A DNA stretch of 64,000 nt from Larkinella sp. C7 (GCF_006149005.1 NZ_VBSL01000002.1:186001-250000), one strand, 5' to 3'; shown: positions 51,975 through 60,111, counted from the first letter of the stretch. Numbers and translations: made by a program. The notes: generated by a model not told the origin, from the sequence alone.

Positions 51975-52556
51975 ATGAATAATTCTCGGGTTCAGCTCAT
52001 CAGGCAGGAAGTATTATCGGACAACTGGTACACCTTGCGGAAAGTGACTTTTAACTACCAGCGTAAGAATGGGGTTTGGGAGACACAGTCCCGGGAAGCC
52101 TACGACCGGGGAAACGGCGCGACGATTCTGCTGCACAATCCGGAAAAAAACACCGTCATTCTGACGCGCCAGTTCCGAATGCCGACCTACGTCAATGGCA
52201 ATGCGAGCGGTTTACTAATCGAATCCTGCGCCGGTTTACTGGACAACGACAACCCGGAAGACGCCATTCGCCGGGAAACGGAAGAAGAAACCGGTTTTGT
52301 TGTGACCAACATCCGGAAAGTTTTTGAAGCCTACATGAGTCCGGGATCGGTCACGGAGAAGCTGTATTTTTTCACGGCAGATTATTCCGATTCAACCGAA
52401 AAAAGAACCGGAGGGGGCATTGAGGAAGAAGAGATCGACGTACTGGAAATGCCCTTACCGCAAGCCATGCAGATGATTGCCGAGGGCGAAATTGTGGACG
52501 GAAAAACCATTATGTTGCTCCAGCACCTTTGTATTCAACAATTCCAGGCCGCCTGA
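51975..52556 (+). CDS. nudK: GDP-mannose pyrophosphatase NudK-like Nudix hydrolase
   Basis: Cytosolic hydrolase of 193 residues from MNNSRVQLIRQEVLSDNWYT (ATG 51975). It resembles NudK closely: SDNWYTLRKVTFNY, GNGATILLHNPEKNTVILTR, QFRMPTYVNGNASGLLIESC, and the Nudix box GLLDNDNPEDAIRRETEEET. NudK releases mannose 1-phosphate and GMP from GDP-mannose. C-terminal EEEEIDVLEMPLPQAM also fits. The longer frame from 51810 overlaps the DeoR gene and is rejected. Divergence from a DeoR regulator suggests sugar-nucleotide control. Confidence 0.88.
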   Translation: MNNSRVQLIRQEVLSDNWYTLRKVTFNYQRKNGVWETQSREAYDRGNGATILLHNPEKNTVILTRQFRMPTYVNGNASGLLIESCAGLLDNDNPEDAIRRETEEETGFVVTNIRKVFEAYMSPGSVTEKLYFFTADYSDSTEKRTGGGIEEEEIDVLEMPLPQAMQMIAEGEIVDGKTIMLLQHLCIQQFQAA

Positions 52557-52562
52557 CCAGAT

Positions 52563-52604
52563 CTCCAACCTCCCGCTGCATAGCCTTCCCACCGGAGGTT
52601 GGAG
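52563..52604 (+). terminator. Terminator after nudK
   Basis: CTCCAACCTCC (52563-52573) pairs perfectly with GGAGGTTGGAG (52594-52604), followed by a T-rich stretch. Confidence 0.72.
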
Positions 52605-52646
52605 TCGTCTTTTACAAGTTACGGAGACAACGGAATCAGGCAACTA

Positions 52647-52847
52647 TTAAATAAAATGACGTCTCGCATTCCGGCGAATCACCGGAGGTAAACCGCTCAG
52701 GTAAAAATCATCGATCGGTTGGTTCCAAACTTGCTTGAAACGTTCTTCAAGCGCCCGGTAATCGAGCTGTTCAGTCTTGGTAGAGTTCAATTTATACAGT
52801 TCATCTCCCATGATGCAGGAGAGAAAAAAGAAGGGATCGTATTTCAT
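52647..52847 (-). CDS. Small basic hypothetical protein
   Basis: Protein of 66 residues if started at ATG 52847 (MKYDPFFFLSCIMGDELYKL); an alternative ATG 12 codons later is possible. The C-terminal part (ALEERFKQVWNQPIDDFYLS, GLPPVIRRNARRHFI) is basic and helical. No signal peptide that I trust, and no known family. It is transcribed toward the nudK terminator. Evidence is limited to an intact frame with ordinary codon use. Confidence 0.4.
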   Translation of the reverse strand: MKYDPFFFLSCIMGDELYKLNSTKTEQLDYRALEERFKQVWNQPIDDFYLSGLPPVIRRNARRHFI

Positions 52848-53103
52848 GAGGATAGGATAATTTATAGGCACAAAGGAAGCATAACGGCATTAAAAAAAGA
52901 TGTAAACCAGATTAAGCCGTCCTTAAAAGTGGCATCGTTTGATCTGTTTATATTAAAACAAGATTAAAAATGCAAAAAACCGGAAATCTTAAATCTCACA
53001 ATAGTTATACTTAGAACAGTAATACGCAGTGAAATAATTCACCAATCATGAGCCAGTTTCAATCAAATTTTGTTATCTGGATAGAACATTCAGTTTGTTT
53101 CAC

Positions 53104-53367
53104 ATGACAACGCTCACAGAACCCTACAGGGACATGCTCCGCTCGCTGATTGCGCTGCGGAAATATGTCAAGATATTCTACACCACCGACCTGAACGAAT
53201 TGATTTCGGTTACGTCCATTATGACTGAAATGACGACCAAAGCCGAGGGCGATTCCGTCACCCTTGCCTCCGGTGAGTCAATCCCGGTGAATCGGCTGGT
53301 GAACGTCAATGGCGTGTATGCACCCGGTCACGAGGATTACGAAAGCTGTCTGGACTGTCGGATTTGA
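53104..53367 (+). CDS. Small hypothetical protein
   Basis: Protein of 87 residues from ATG 53104. The N-terminal half is amphipathic and helical (MTTLTEPYRDMLRSLIALRK), followed by a beta-like stretch (TLASGESIPVNRLVNVNGVY) and a C-terminus with two close cysteines (DYESCLDCRI), a possible metal or redox CxxC pair. It has no signal peptide. Not recognised. It lies before cspA with a structured 186-bp spacer. Confidence 0.5.
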   Translation: MTTLTEPYRDMLRSLIALRKYVKIFYTTDLNELISVTSIMTEMTTKAEGDSVTLASGESIPVNRLVNVNGVYAPGHEDYESCLDCRI

Positions 53368-53375
53368 CAGCAAAA

Positions 53376-53476
53376 GGGCGAAGGAGCAAACCGGATATTC
53401 TTTGCTTATTTAGGGGTAGGCCGATTCAAAACGTAGCTGAATAGACCGTTCCTGCCTAAATAAGTGGCCTTTGCCC
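53376..53476. repeat. Nested inverted repeats between the 87-residue gene and cspA
   Basis: CTTATTTAGG (53405-53414) pairs perfectly with CCTAAATAAG (53455-53464). Outside it, GGGCGAAGG (53376-53384) pairs with CCTTTGCCC (53468-53476) with one mismatch. It starts 8 bp after a stop codon and ends 77 bp before cspA, so it is either another 3' hairpin or part of the cspA leader. Confidence 0.5.
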
Positions 53477-53553
53477 ACAAAAAAATGTTATAAAAATTTG
53501 GAAAGAAATATAAAAAAATAGTCCTTTATACAAATTCTTTCAATCACAATTCA

Positions 53554-53745
53554 ATGCAAACAGGAGTAGTAAAATTTTTTAATGAAACCAAAGGATACGG
53601 TTTCATTAAGCCGGATGCACCAGGCGAGGACATTTTTGTTCACTCGACGGGCCTTGTCGACCAGATCCGCGAAAACGACAAAGTAAAATTTGAAGTTGAA
53701 CGTGGCAAAAAGGGTCTGAACGCTGTAAACGTAGAACTGGTATAA
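53554..53745 (+). CDS. Cold-shock protein (CspA family)
   Basis: Single CSD-domain RNA chaperone of 63 residues. Both RNA-binding motifs are present: KGYGFI (RNP1-like, within GVVKFFNETKGYGFIKPD) and DIFVHST (RNP2-like). The end FEVERGKKGLNAVNVELV is typical. It binds single-stranded RNA and DNA and keeps mRNA unfolded at low temperature or during growth. An AT-rich leader and an upstream structured region may control it, as with other csp genes. A clear terminator follows. Confidence 0.95.
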   Translation: MQTGVVKFFNETKGYGFIKPDAPGEDIFVHSTGLVDQIRENDKVKFEVERGKKGLNAVNVELV

Positions 53746-53778
53746 TCGAAAGATAGAGCCGTTTGAGTTTCAAGAAGA

Positions 53779-53806
53779 AAACATGCCTGGTGGCATGTTT
53801 TTTTTT
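53779..53806 (+). terminator. Terminator of cspA
   Basis: AAACATGCC (53779-53787) pairs with GGCATGTTT (53792-53800) around loop TGGT, followed by T6. Confidence 0.85.
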
Positions 53807-53917
53807 GCCCGCTGAACCAGAACCCCTTACCGCTGTCAGCCGGTATTTCTGATTCTTTTTTGTTGACAAACCATCCTTTCGTGCTTTTTTTGCGGCTTCA
53901 TTCAGTAAATCGACTCC

Positions 53918-56050
53918 ATGAGCCCATCCCCCGACCCCAGTAATCTGACGTCGCGCATTGCTGCCCTGCTCAATCTGAACGCCCGGCAGGTTGCCCAAAC
54001 CGTTCAGTTGCTCGACGACGGTGCCACTGTGCCGTTTATTGCCCGCTACCGCAAAGAAGCCACGGGACAACTGGACGAAGTGCAGATCGGGGCCATCAAG
54101 GATACCTACCAAAAAATGGTTGAACTCGACAAACGACGGGAAACCATCCTGAAATCCATTGCCGATCAGGGCAAATTGACGGCGGAACTCCGCCAGAAAA
54201 TTGAATCTTCTGCTTCAGTCACCGAACTGGAAGATTTGTATTTGCCCTATAAACCCAAGCGAAAAACCCGGGCCACCATCGCCATTGAAAAAGGTCTGGA
54301 ACCCCTGGCTAAATTTATTTTCAGTCAGCGCGAAAATACGGTGGAACGAAAAGCCGCGTCGTTCCTGAACGAGCAGGTGGCCACCGTTCAGGACGCCTTG
54401 CAGGGTGCCCGCGACATCATGGCGGAGTGGATCAATGAAGACGCCGACGCCCGGCAACGCATCCGGAATCTGTTTGAACGGGAGGCTATTATCCGGGCCG
54501 TTGTCAAAAAAGACAAGGAAGTCGCCGGGATTAAATACAAGGATTATTTCGACTTTGCCGAACCGCTCCGCCGGGTTCCCTCCCACCGTTTGCTGGCCAT
54601 CCGGCGCGGGGAAGCGGAAGGGATTTTGGCAGTGAGTATTTCACCGGACGAACAAACCGCCCTCGAAAGGCTGGACCGGCAGTTTTTGCGACACGGCTCG
54701 TCCGAAAGCATCGACCAGGTTGCGATGTCCATCAAAGACAGCTACAAACGACTCATCAAACCGTCGATTGAAACCGAATTTGAAAACGTTTCGAAGCAGA
54801 AAGCCGATCAGGAGGCCATCAAAATTTTTGCGGATAACCTGCGCCAACTGCTCCTGTCGCCCCCACTCGGGCAGAAGCGGGTGCTGGCCATCGACCCCGG
54901 TTTTCGAACTGGCTGCAAAGTCGTTTGTCTGGATGCCCAGGGAAATCTGTTGACCAACGACGTTATTTACCCCGACAGCCGTCGTGAACAGGCGCAACAG
55001 ACCTTGCTAAAACTGGTCGCTCAGCACCAGATTGAAGCCATTACGATTGGCAACGGAACTGCCGGGCGCGAAACCGAGGACTTTGTCCGAAGTCTGAATT
55101 TTGGCAAAACCATCCCGCTGTTCATGGTGAGCGAACAGGGCGCATCGATTTACTCCGCATCGGAAGTGGCGCGGCAGGAATTTCCGAATCAGGATGTAAC
55201 GGTGCGGGGTGCCATTTCCATCGGTCGCCGGTTGATGGACCCGCTGGCCGAACTGGTTAAAATTGATCCCAAATCGATTGGCGTGGGGCAATACCAGCAC
55301 GATGTCGATCAGAATGAACTGAAAAGCAGCCTGGACCGGGTGGTAGAAAGCTGCGTGAACCAGGTGGGCGTTTCGCTCAATACGGCCAGCAGTCATTTGT
55401 TGCGCTACGTTTCCGGCCTGGGGCCACAACTGGCGCAGAACATCGTCGAATACCGGGCGCAAAATGGCCCGTTTCAATCCCGCGACCAGTTGAAGAAGGT
55501 GGCCCGGCTGGGTGCGAAAGCCTACGAGCAATGTGCCGGTTTTCTCCGCATCGATCAGGCTAAAAATCCGCTCGACAACAGTGCCGTTCACCCGGAAAGC
55601 TACGCTGTGGTGGAACGCATGGCCCGCGATCTGAAATGCACAGTGACCGATTTGGTCAAAAAAACGGACCTTCAAAAGCAGATAAAGCCCGAATTGTACG
55701 TTACCGAAACAGTGGGGCTGCCAACCCTGCGCGATATTCTGGCCGAACTGGAAAAACCGGGCCGTGATCCGCGGGAAACGCTGGCCGTTTTCGAGTATGA
55801 CGAGCGGGTCCGAAAACCGGAAGATCTGCGGGAGGGCATGCTGCTGCCGGGCGTGGTGACGAACGTGACGGCTTTCGGCGCTTTTGTCGATATCGGCGTC
55901 AAACAGGACGGACTGGTTCACATTTCGCAATTAGCCAATCAGTTTGTTTCCGATCCGCGTCAGGTCGTCAGTGTTCACCAGAAAGTGCAGGTAAAGGTGC
56001 TGGAAGTTGATTTACAGCGCAAACGCATTGCCTTAACGATGAAAATTTAA
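53918..56050 (+). CDS. tex: Tex-family RNA-binding transcription accessory protein
   Basis: Cytosolic protein of 710 residues. Domains: N-terminal Tex helical region (LNARQVAQTVQLLDDGATVP, FIARYRKEATGQLDEVQIGA), a YqgF/RNase H-like domain (about 315-440; LAIDPGFRTGCKVVCLDAQG), helix-hairpin-helix units (about 480-550; LAQNIVEYRAQNGPFQSRDQ) and a C-terminal S1 domain (about 640-708; VVTNVTAFGAFVDIGVKQDG, LVHISQLA). Tex binds RNA and is linked to transcription and to expression of stress or toxin genes. Complete. Confidence 0.94.
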   Translation: MSPSPDPSNLTSRIAALLNLNARQVAQTVQLLDDGATVPFIARYRKEATGQLDEVQIGAIKDTYQKMVELDKRRETILKSIADQGKLTAELRQKIESSASVTELEDLYLPYKPKRKTRATIAIEKGLEPLAKFIFSQRENTVERKAASFLNEQVATVQDALQGARDIMAEWINEDADARQRIRNLFEREAIIRAVVKKDKEVAGIKYKDYFDFAEPLRRVPSHRLLAIRRGEAEGILAVSISPDEQTALERLDRQFLRHGSSESIDQVAMSIKDSYKRLIKPSIETEFENVSKQKADQEAIKIFADNLRQLLLSPPLGQKRVLAIDPGFRTGCKVVCLDAQGNLLTNDVIYPDSRREQAQQTLLKLVAQHQIEAITIGNGTAGRETEDFVRSLNFGKTIPLFMVSEQGASIYSASEVARQEFPNQDVTVRGAISIGRRLMDPLAELVKIDPKSIGVGQYQHDVDQNELKSSLDRVVESCVNQVGVSLNTASSHLLRYVSGLGPQLAQNIVEYRAQNGPFQSRDQLKKVARLGAKAYEQCAGFLRIDQAKNPLDNSAVHPESYAVVERMARDLKCTVTDLVKKTDLQKQIKPELYVTETVGLPTLRDILAELEKPGRDPRETLAVFEYDERVRKPEDLREGMLLPGVVTNVTAFGAFVDIGVKQDGLVHISQLANQFVSDPRQVVSVHQKVQVKVLEVDLQRKRIALTMKI

Positions 56051-56137
56051 TAGTTTAACCCCTTGTACCGTCATTTCCCTGACGATTGACGCTTGGGGTA
56101 AACTAAACCATAAACGATACACCTTAAACCACTACGA

Positions 56138-56704
56138 ATGAGGACTTTACTTCGCCCTTTGTGGCCTACTGCTCTTCTGGTGCTGACGCTGTCGTCCTGT
56201 TCATTTTTCAAAACTTCGCATTACACCCCGCCCGCCCAGCGAAAACCGGTGGCAGCCAATCGCAAACCGGTCGGTAAACCGCTGAAAACTGTCGATACGC
56301 AAACCTACCAGAAAGGGTATGTGCCGCAGGTGGTAAAAATTGCCCGAACCTATACCGGGACACCGTATCGCACGGGCGGTCAGACCTCGGAAGGCATGGA
56401 CTGCTCGGGGCTGATTTTTGCTTCTTTCAATACTGTTGGTCTACAAATGCCGCGGGTTTCCTGGCAACAATCCGAAGTGGGGTATGAAGTGGAAGTCCCT
56501 CAGATTCAACCGGGTGATCTCGTTTTCTTCGTACCGGATGATGGGAAATCCGGCTACGTTTCGCACACCGGGATTGTTACCGAAGTTCGCGGGGCATCCA
56601 ACATCATGTTTATCCACGCATCTTCGTCGCGGGGTGTTCGGGAAGACAATTTGTTCTCGAGTTACTTCAAAGGCCGGTTTGTGAAAGCCGTCCGGCCTTT
56701 TTAG
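56138..56704 (+). CDS. NlpC/P60-family cell-wall hydrolase, lipoprotein
   Basis: Lipoprotein of 188 residues: the signal ends in LTLSSCSFF (lipobox with Cys). After a basic linker the NlpC/P60 domain (about 65-185) has GTPYRTGGQTSEGMDCSGLI with the catalytic Cys, QPGDLVFFVPDDGKSGYVSH with His, and a third polar residue in FIHASSSRGV. It should cut peptide bonds of peptidoglycan, probably between D-gamma-glutamyl and diaminopimelate. Its end overlaps a second-family hairpin. Confidence 0.92.
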   Translation: MRTLLRPLWPTALLVLTLSSCSFFKTSHYTPPAQRKPVAANRKPVGKPLKTVDTQTYQKGYVPQVVKIARTYTGTPYRTGGQTSEGMDCSGLIFASFNTVGLQMPRVSWQQSEVGYEVEVPQIQPGDLVFFVPDDGKSGYVSHTGIVTEVRGASNIMFIHASSSRGVREDNLFSSYFKGRFVKAVRPF

Positions 56705-56779
56705 CCCCTCCCCCCTAAAGGGACTTTTTGCATCGAGATTTGCTATATCCAAGTCACCTGTAGAGGATTCAGGGGTTTA
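56703..56779. repeat. Second-family 3' hairpin (CCCCT type), copy 2
   Basis: The left arm contains AGCCCCTCCCCCCTAAAGGG (56703-56722) and the right arm contains TAGAGGATTCAGGGGTTTA (56761-56779). They pair with a 4-nt gap. The right arm is related to the left arm at 27405, which has AAAGCCCCTCAATCCTCTGA. It touches the stop codons of both convergent genes. Confidence 0.6.
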
Positions 56780-57320
56780 AAAAACTGGCTGCCATTTCGA
56801 GCGTCCGCAAATAGGTATGTTGCGGTGGCGTATACCGAAGCGAATTATTACCCGTGCGAAATTCTTCCAGCACGACCGCAATCGGCATAAACCGCAAATC
56901 CGCCACTTCATCCGATTGCATGACAAACTGATCGAGTGTACGGCGGGTCCGAAAGACATACACAGCCGCGTGTTCCCGGTCGATCAGCGAAGCAGCCGGG
57001 TCGATTACCTCCACAGCCACCATGCCCAGAAACTGCAATTCGCCGGTTTTGGGCCTAACGCCAATTTCCTCCTCCACCTCCCGCATCGCGCACTGCTCAT
57101 AACTCTCGCCCGGATCAACGTGTCCACCGACGCAGACGTCCCAGAAATTGGGCAAAACCGCTTTGTCCGGGTGACGAAGGCTCAGCAAAACTTCGTTCCG
57201 ATCATTCAACACCACGATTTCAGATGTCCGGTGCCAGTCGCCGTCGCGGTGGGCTTCTTTTTTGGGTTTGGTAAAGCCCAGCGGCTGGTTGCTGGCGTCA
57301 AATATTTCAAGTAAGTCCAT
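56769..57320 (-). CDS. Nudix hydrolase, isopentenyl-diphosphate-isomerase-like subfamily
   Basis: Protein of 183 residues. The N-terminal segment (LLEIFDASNQPLGFTKPKKE, AHRDGDWHRTSEIVVLNDRN) and the full Nudix box GHVDPGESYEQCAMREVEEE followed by IGV are clear. This subfamily (YfcD/IDI-like) hydrolyses or isomerises diphosphate substrates; the true substrate is unknown. The last residues (FLNP) and the stop are encoded within the second-family hairpin. It follows clpP on the same strand, with a terminator between them. Confidence 0.88.
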   Translation of the reverse strand: MDLLEIFDASNQPLGFTKPKKEAHRDGDWHRTSEIVVLNDRNEVLLSLRHPDKAVLPNFWDVCVGGHVDPGESYEQCAMREVEEEIGVRPKTGELQFLGMVAVEVIDPAASLIDREHAAVYVFRTRRTLDQFVMQSDEVADLRFMPIAVVLEEFRTGNNSLRYTPPQHTYLRTLEMAASFLNP

Positions 57321-57326
57321 AAAAAA

Positions 57327-57344
57327 AGCCGCATCACTGCGGCT
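57327..57344 (-). terminator. Terminator of clpP
   Basis: AGCCGCA (57327-57333) pairs perfectly with TGCGGCT (57338-57344) around loop TCAC. On the minus strand T7 follows. It lies between clpP and the Nudix gene. Confidence 0.75.
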
Positions 57345-57475
57345 GATTAAATTCTCCGAAGACCGGCTGGTTCTAACCGGTATGTGATGCCGTGTTACAA
57401 AGATGGCTATTTCTGGCTTTTAAGCCCCTATTCTGCCCCACAAAATCAGCTAGCCCCGACCTCGGAACCGACGCT

Positions 57476-58153
57476 TTACCGTTGCAACACTTCATCGATG
57501 AAACCAAACGCTTTGGCTTCTGCGGCTTTCATCCAGTAATCGCGATCGGCATTTCGTTCAATTTCTTCCGCAGAACGACCGCTGTGCCGGGCCATGATTT
57601 CGTAGAGCTCATTGCGTAGAATGACAATCTGCCGCGCCGTAATCTCAATATCGACGGACTGCCCCTGCGCTCCGCCGTGCGGCTGGTGGATCATGACGCG
57701 GGCGTGTGGCAAAGCCGAGCGTTTGCCCGGTGCTCCGGCGCAGAGCAAAACCGCCCCAAACGACAAGGCCACGCTGGTGCAGATCGTCGCGACGTCGGGC
57801 CGGACGTATTGCATGGTGTCATAGATACCCAACCCGGCATAGACCGAACCGCCGGGACTGTTGATATACAGCAAGATATCCTTTTTGGCGTCGGCCGATT
57901 CCAGAAATAACATCTGGGCAATGATGATGTTCGCAATGTTGTCGTCGACTGCCGAACCGAGGAAAACGATCCGGTCGGCCATCAAACGGGAAAATACATC
58001 GACTTCGCGGAAATTCATGGGCCGCTCTTCAATAACCGACCGGGTCATGTTCTCCACCTGGTGCAGGTAGCGGTCGACCGTCAGACCGTTCAGGTTTTGT
58101 CCGTGTACGGCGAAGCTACGGAACTCACGTTGGCTAAGTTCGGGATAATACAT
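57476..58153 (-). CDS. clpP: ATP-dependent Clp protease proteolytic subunit
   Basis: Cytosolic serine protease of 225 residues from MYYPELSQREFRSFAVHGQN (ATG 58153). Catalytic residues are present: Ser in ALSFGAVLLCAGAPGKRSAL, His in ARVMIHQPHGG and Asp in NADRDYWMKAAEAKAFGFID. It forms the degradative chamber with ClpX or ClpA/C unfoldases. The SFGA context (instead of the common SMGA) is a small variation. A longer frame to 58195 adds 14 residues before the normal start. No clpX gene lies nearby. Confidence 0.93.
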   Translation of the reverse strand: MYYPELSQREFRSFAVHGQNLNGLTVDRYLHQVENMTRSVIEERPMNFREVDVFSRLMADRIVFLGSAVDDNIANIIIAQMLFLESADAKKDILLYINSPGGSVYAGLGIYDTMQYVRPDVATICTSVALSFGAVLLCAGAPGKRSALPHARVMIHQPHGGAQGQSVDIEITARQIVILRNELYEIMARHSGRSAEEIERNADRDYWMKAAEAKAFGFIDEVLQR

Positions 58154-58262
58154 AATCAGGAAATGGTTGGGATGAAAAATGCTTTTATCAGGCACGACAA
58201 TGCCCCCCGGCTCTGTAAAAGCCAGTTGAAGAATCTATAAAACGAGGTTGGTATTGCCGGTT

Positions 58263-58487
58263 TTAACCGAACAGACGGACGTAAATGGCGTCTAATTCGC
58301 GACGCAATTGCTGACGTCCGGCCAGGCGAAGGGCCTGATAGGCCAGTTTCTGGGCCGCCAGTTTCTGTTGCCAATCCGGATTCCAGAGCAGCCGGACGGA
58401 GACGTCCATCTGTTGTTCTTCAGACAGGCTTCCGCGCAGGTAGGCTTCCAGCAATTGAACTTCTTCTAATTCGGAACGCATCGCCAT
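58263..58487 (-). CDS. Short anti-sigma-like cytosolic protein, partner of the third ECF sigma factor
   Basis: Protein of 74 residues, starting by 1-base overlap (TGATG) with the sigma stop. The first part, ELEEVQLLEAYLRGSLSEEQ, resembles the zinc-less N-terminal domain of Bacteroidota anti-sigma factors (LLxxYLxGxLSxEE). The rest is helical (WQQKLAAQKLAYQALRLAGR). There is no membrane segment and no periplasmic part, so any binding of sigma would not be controlled by an envelope signal in the usual way. It could also be a truncated remnant; inference only. Confidence 0.55.
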   Translation of the reverse strand: MAMRSELEEVQLLEAYLRGSLSEEQQMDVSVRLLWNPDWQQKLAAQKLAYQALRLAGRQQLRRELDAIYVRLFG

Positions 58488-59044
58488 CAGGATTTAAAGT
58501 GACCAATTGACAGGTGGCTGACGGCTTTGCGCAGTCGTTCCAGGCATTTGAATTTCTGCACGGTGGCGGAGCGAACCGACTGGTAACCGTGTTGTGTGGC
58601 AATCTGCTCCAGCCGCTGACCGAAGTAGTAGAAGCTAACCAGAATGGATTGACAGGTTTCGCCCAACTGCTCTACAAAGGTCATCAGTTTGAGAGCCGGC
58701 AGTTCGTTTTCGTCATCCGGCTCTTCCCAAATGAGGTCGGTCTGGGTTTCATTCCAAGCCGTTTTCCGTCGCTGTTTTTCCACCTGCTGCCGCCAGAGGT
58801 TTTTACAAATCCCCATCAGATATGTACTGACCGAACACGTCAACGTCAGTTGGTCCTGAACGGTTTTCTCATAATACAGAATCATGGACTCGTGGAAAAT
58901 ATCTTTCGCGTCTTCCTCCGTACCACCCTGTTCCCGGATATAATGGCGAACCATCGGATAGGTTTGGGCATAGATTCGTTCCATCGTTCGTTCCCGGTCA
59001 GCAATCAGGGCGACTTCCCTCGGCAGAGTTTGGGTTGAATTCAT
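58487..59044 (-). CDS. ECF RNA polymerase sigma factor (third in the window)
   Basis: Protein of 185 residues. Region 2 includes TYPMVRHYIREQGGTEEDAK, DIFHESMILYYEK and SVSTYLMGICKNLWRQQVEK. Region 4 includes TFVEQLGETCQSILVSFYYF, GQRLEQIATQHGYQSVRSAT and VQKFKCLERLRKAV. It differs from the FecI-like and SigK-like factors earlier in the window. The next gene is a 74-residue protein overlapping by 1 base. Upstream is hairpin H10 and then tRNA-Ala. Targets unknown. Confidence 0.9.
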   Translation of the reverse strand: MNSTQTLPREVALIADRERTMERIYAQTYPMVRHYIREQGGTEEDAKDIFHESMILYYEKTVQDQLTLTCSVSTYLMGICKNLWRQQVEKQRRKTAWNETQTDLIWEEPDDENELPALKLMTFVEQLGETCQSILVSFYYFGQRLEQIATQHGYQSVRSATVQKFKCLERLRKAVSHLSIGHFKS

Positions 59045-59139
59045 ACGCTTTTTAGTGGTTTATCGGAATAACGCGCCGGTATCACCCAAGGATACGAAAA
59101 ATATTTTTCTGCCGGGAAAAGATAGGGAGAGAATGTTTG

Positions 59140-59216
59140 ATGAGAAATGATGAATGTCGAATGTAAAACGAGTTACCCATCCGGTACTTTTACATTTAGC
59201 GTTCATCATTGCTCAT
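59140..59216. repeat. 3' hairpin element H10 (after tRNA-Ala)
   Basis: Two 30-nt arms (59140-59169 and 59187-59216) pair with about five mismatches. The 5' arm contains GAAATGATGAATGTCGAATG. It follows the tRNA terminator by 16 bp. Confidence 0.8.
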
Positions 59217-59231
59217 TTAATATTTAAAAAA

Positions 59232-59260
59232 AAGCCCCAGACTCGACAAGTCCGGGGCTT
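59232..59260 (-). terminator. Terminator of tRNA-Ala
   Basis: AAGCCCC (59232-59238) pairs with GGGGCTT (59254-59260) and a T run follows on the minus strand. An inner GGACTTG/CGAGTC pair extends the stem. It ends 12 bp past the tRNA. Confidence 0.8.
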
Positions 59261-59271
59261 CTAACGAATTT

Positions 59272-59348
59272 TGGTGGAGATAGTCGGATTCGAACCGACG
59301 GCCTCTACAATGCCATTGTAGCGCTCTAGCCAACTGAGCTATACCCCC
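59272..59348 (-). tRNA. tRNA-Ala (anticodon GGC), CCA encoded
   Basis: Folds as a full tRNA on the minus strand. Acceptor stem GGGGGTA pairs with TATCTCC and includes the G3-U70 pair that marks alanine tRNAs. The D-arm is GCTCAGTTGGCTAGAGC. The anticodon stem CTACA/TGTAG encloses the loop ATGGCAT with anticodon GGC. The T-arm is GTCGGTTCGAATCCGAC. Discriminator A is followed by CCA in the DNA. A promoter with TTG, 19 bp and CATCTTTG lies just upstream and a terminator just downstream, so it is a single-gene unit. Confidence 0.95.
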
Positions 59349-59362
59349 TTTTTTTCGTGGTG

Positions 59363-59392
59363 CAAAGATGAGAAATTTTGTAGAAAAAGCAA
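59363..59392 (-). promoter_or_regulatory. Promoter of tRNA-Ala
   Basis: On the minus strand: TTG (59392-59390), exactly 19 bp, then CATCTTTG (59370-59363), one mismatch from TAnnTTTG. It ends about 14 bp before the tRNA. Confidence 0.6.
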
Positions 59393-59411
59393 TGAAGCTT
59401 TTTATAGATTG

Positions 59412-59444
59412 CAAAAAAAAAACGCCACGCAATGGCATGGCGTA
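59412..59444 (-). terminator. Terminator of the CFFCGG protein gene
   Basis: ACGCCACGC (59422-59430) pairs with GCATGGCGT (59436-59444) with one mismatch. A T9 run follows on the minus strand. It lies 20 bp past the stop at 59465. Confidence 0.72.
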
Positions 59445-59464
59445 CTGATTTTGAACCGTTTCTA

Positions 59465-59950
59465 TCATTGCTCCACCATCTCGGCATCTGCGATGATGTA
59501 GTTCAGTTCGTAGATATTATCAGCGTTCAGTTTGAGGGTTCCCCGGAAAGTCCGGCGCTCGTCGGTTTTAAACTTGAGGCCATTTTTCTTGAATTTCAGG
59601 GATACCACCGATTCCGGGCCTGCTCCTCCGCAGAAGAAACACGCGCTGTATGGAAAGGCCGACAGAACGTACAGATTGGATTCGTAATCAACGGGTAATA
59701 CGTATCCTGTCAACTCGACCGGTTTTCCGCTCAGTTTCTGAATACCGGCACCGAAGGTTGGATACAGCATGTAAACGGATTCTTCGGGATACCATTTTTT
59801 CTTGAAAGTCACATCGCGCAGTGTTTCCCACGACAGTTTGACGGGTTCAGCGACGGTGGCCACCGAACGGTTACTCACCACTTTGGCGGGGGTAAACGCT
59901 GCCAGGGTCAGCAGTCCTAAAAGAGCGATGAAGCAGACATTTTTTTTCAT
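59465..59950 (-). CDS. Exported DUF3299-like protein with a CxxC motif
   Basis: Protein of 161 residues with signal peptide MKKNVCFIALLGLLTLAAF. The body resembles DUF3299-type proteins: LSWETLRDVTFKKKWYPEES, LSGKPVELTGYVLPVDYESN, and the motif AFPYSACFFCGGAGPESVVS. The CFFC pair and Gly-rich segment could bind metal or be redox active in the periplasm. The family function is not established. It is transcribed toward the tRNA with its own terminator, and is divergent from the sensor kinase gene. Confidence 0.72.
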   Translation of the reverse strand: MKKNVCFIALLGLLTLAAFTPAKVVSNRSVATVAEPVKLSWETLRDVTFKKKWYPEESVYMLYPTFGAGIQKLSGKPVELTGYVLPVDYESNLYVLSAFPYSACFFCGGAGPESVVSLKFKKNGLKFKTDERRTFRGTLKLNADNIYELNYIIADAEMVEQ

Positions 59951-60111
59951 GATGAGGTCGCGTTCAGATAATTACAAATCTACGTCGTTTTCTGGTTTAA
60001 AAACAACACTCAGTGGGGTTTGGTTCGGGTTTTTAGTCGCGAAAGTCATAAGTTACCACCTCCATCCTGCAATTATCACAATTTTTGTTACCTTTACCTT
60101 AATCAACGTGG

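Noticed and set aside
56051-56105. Inverted repeat TAGTTTAACCCC...GGGGTAAACTA after tex
   Set aside because: Short, with a long loop and a 5' arm that is not C-poor; it does not clearly belong to the hairpin family.
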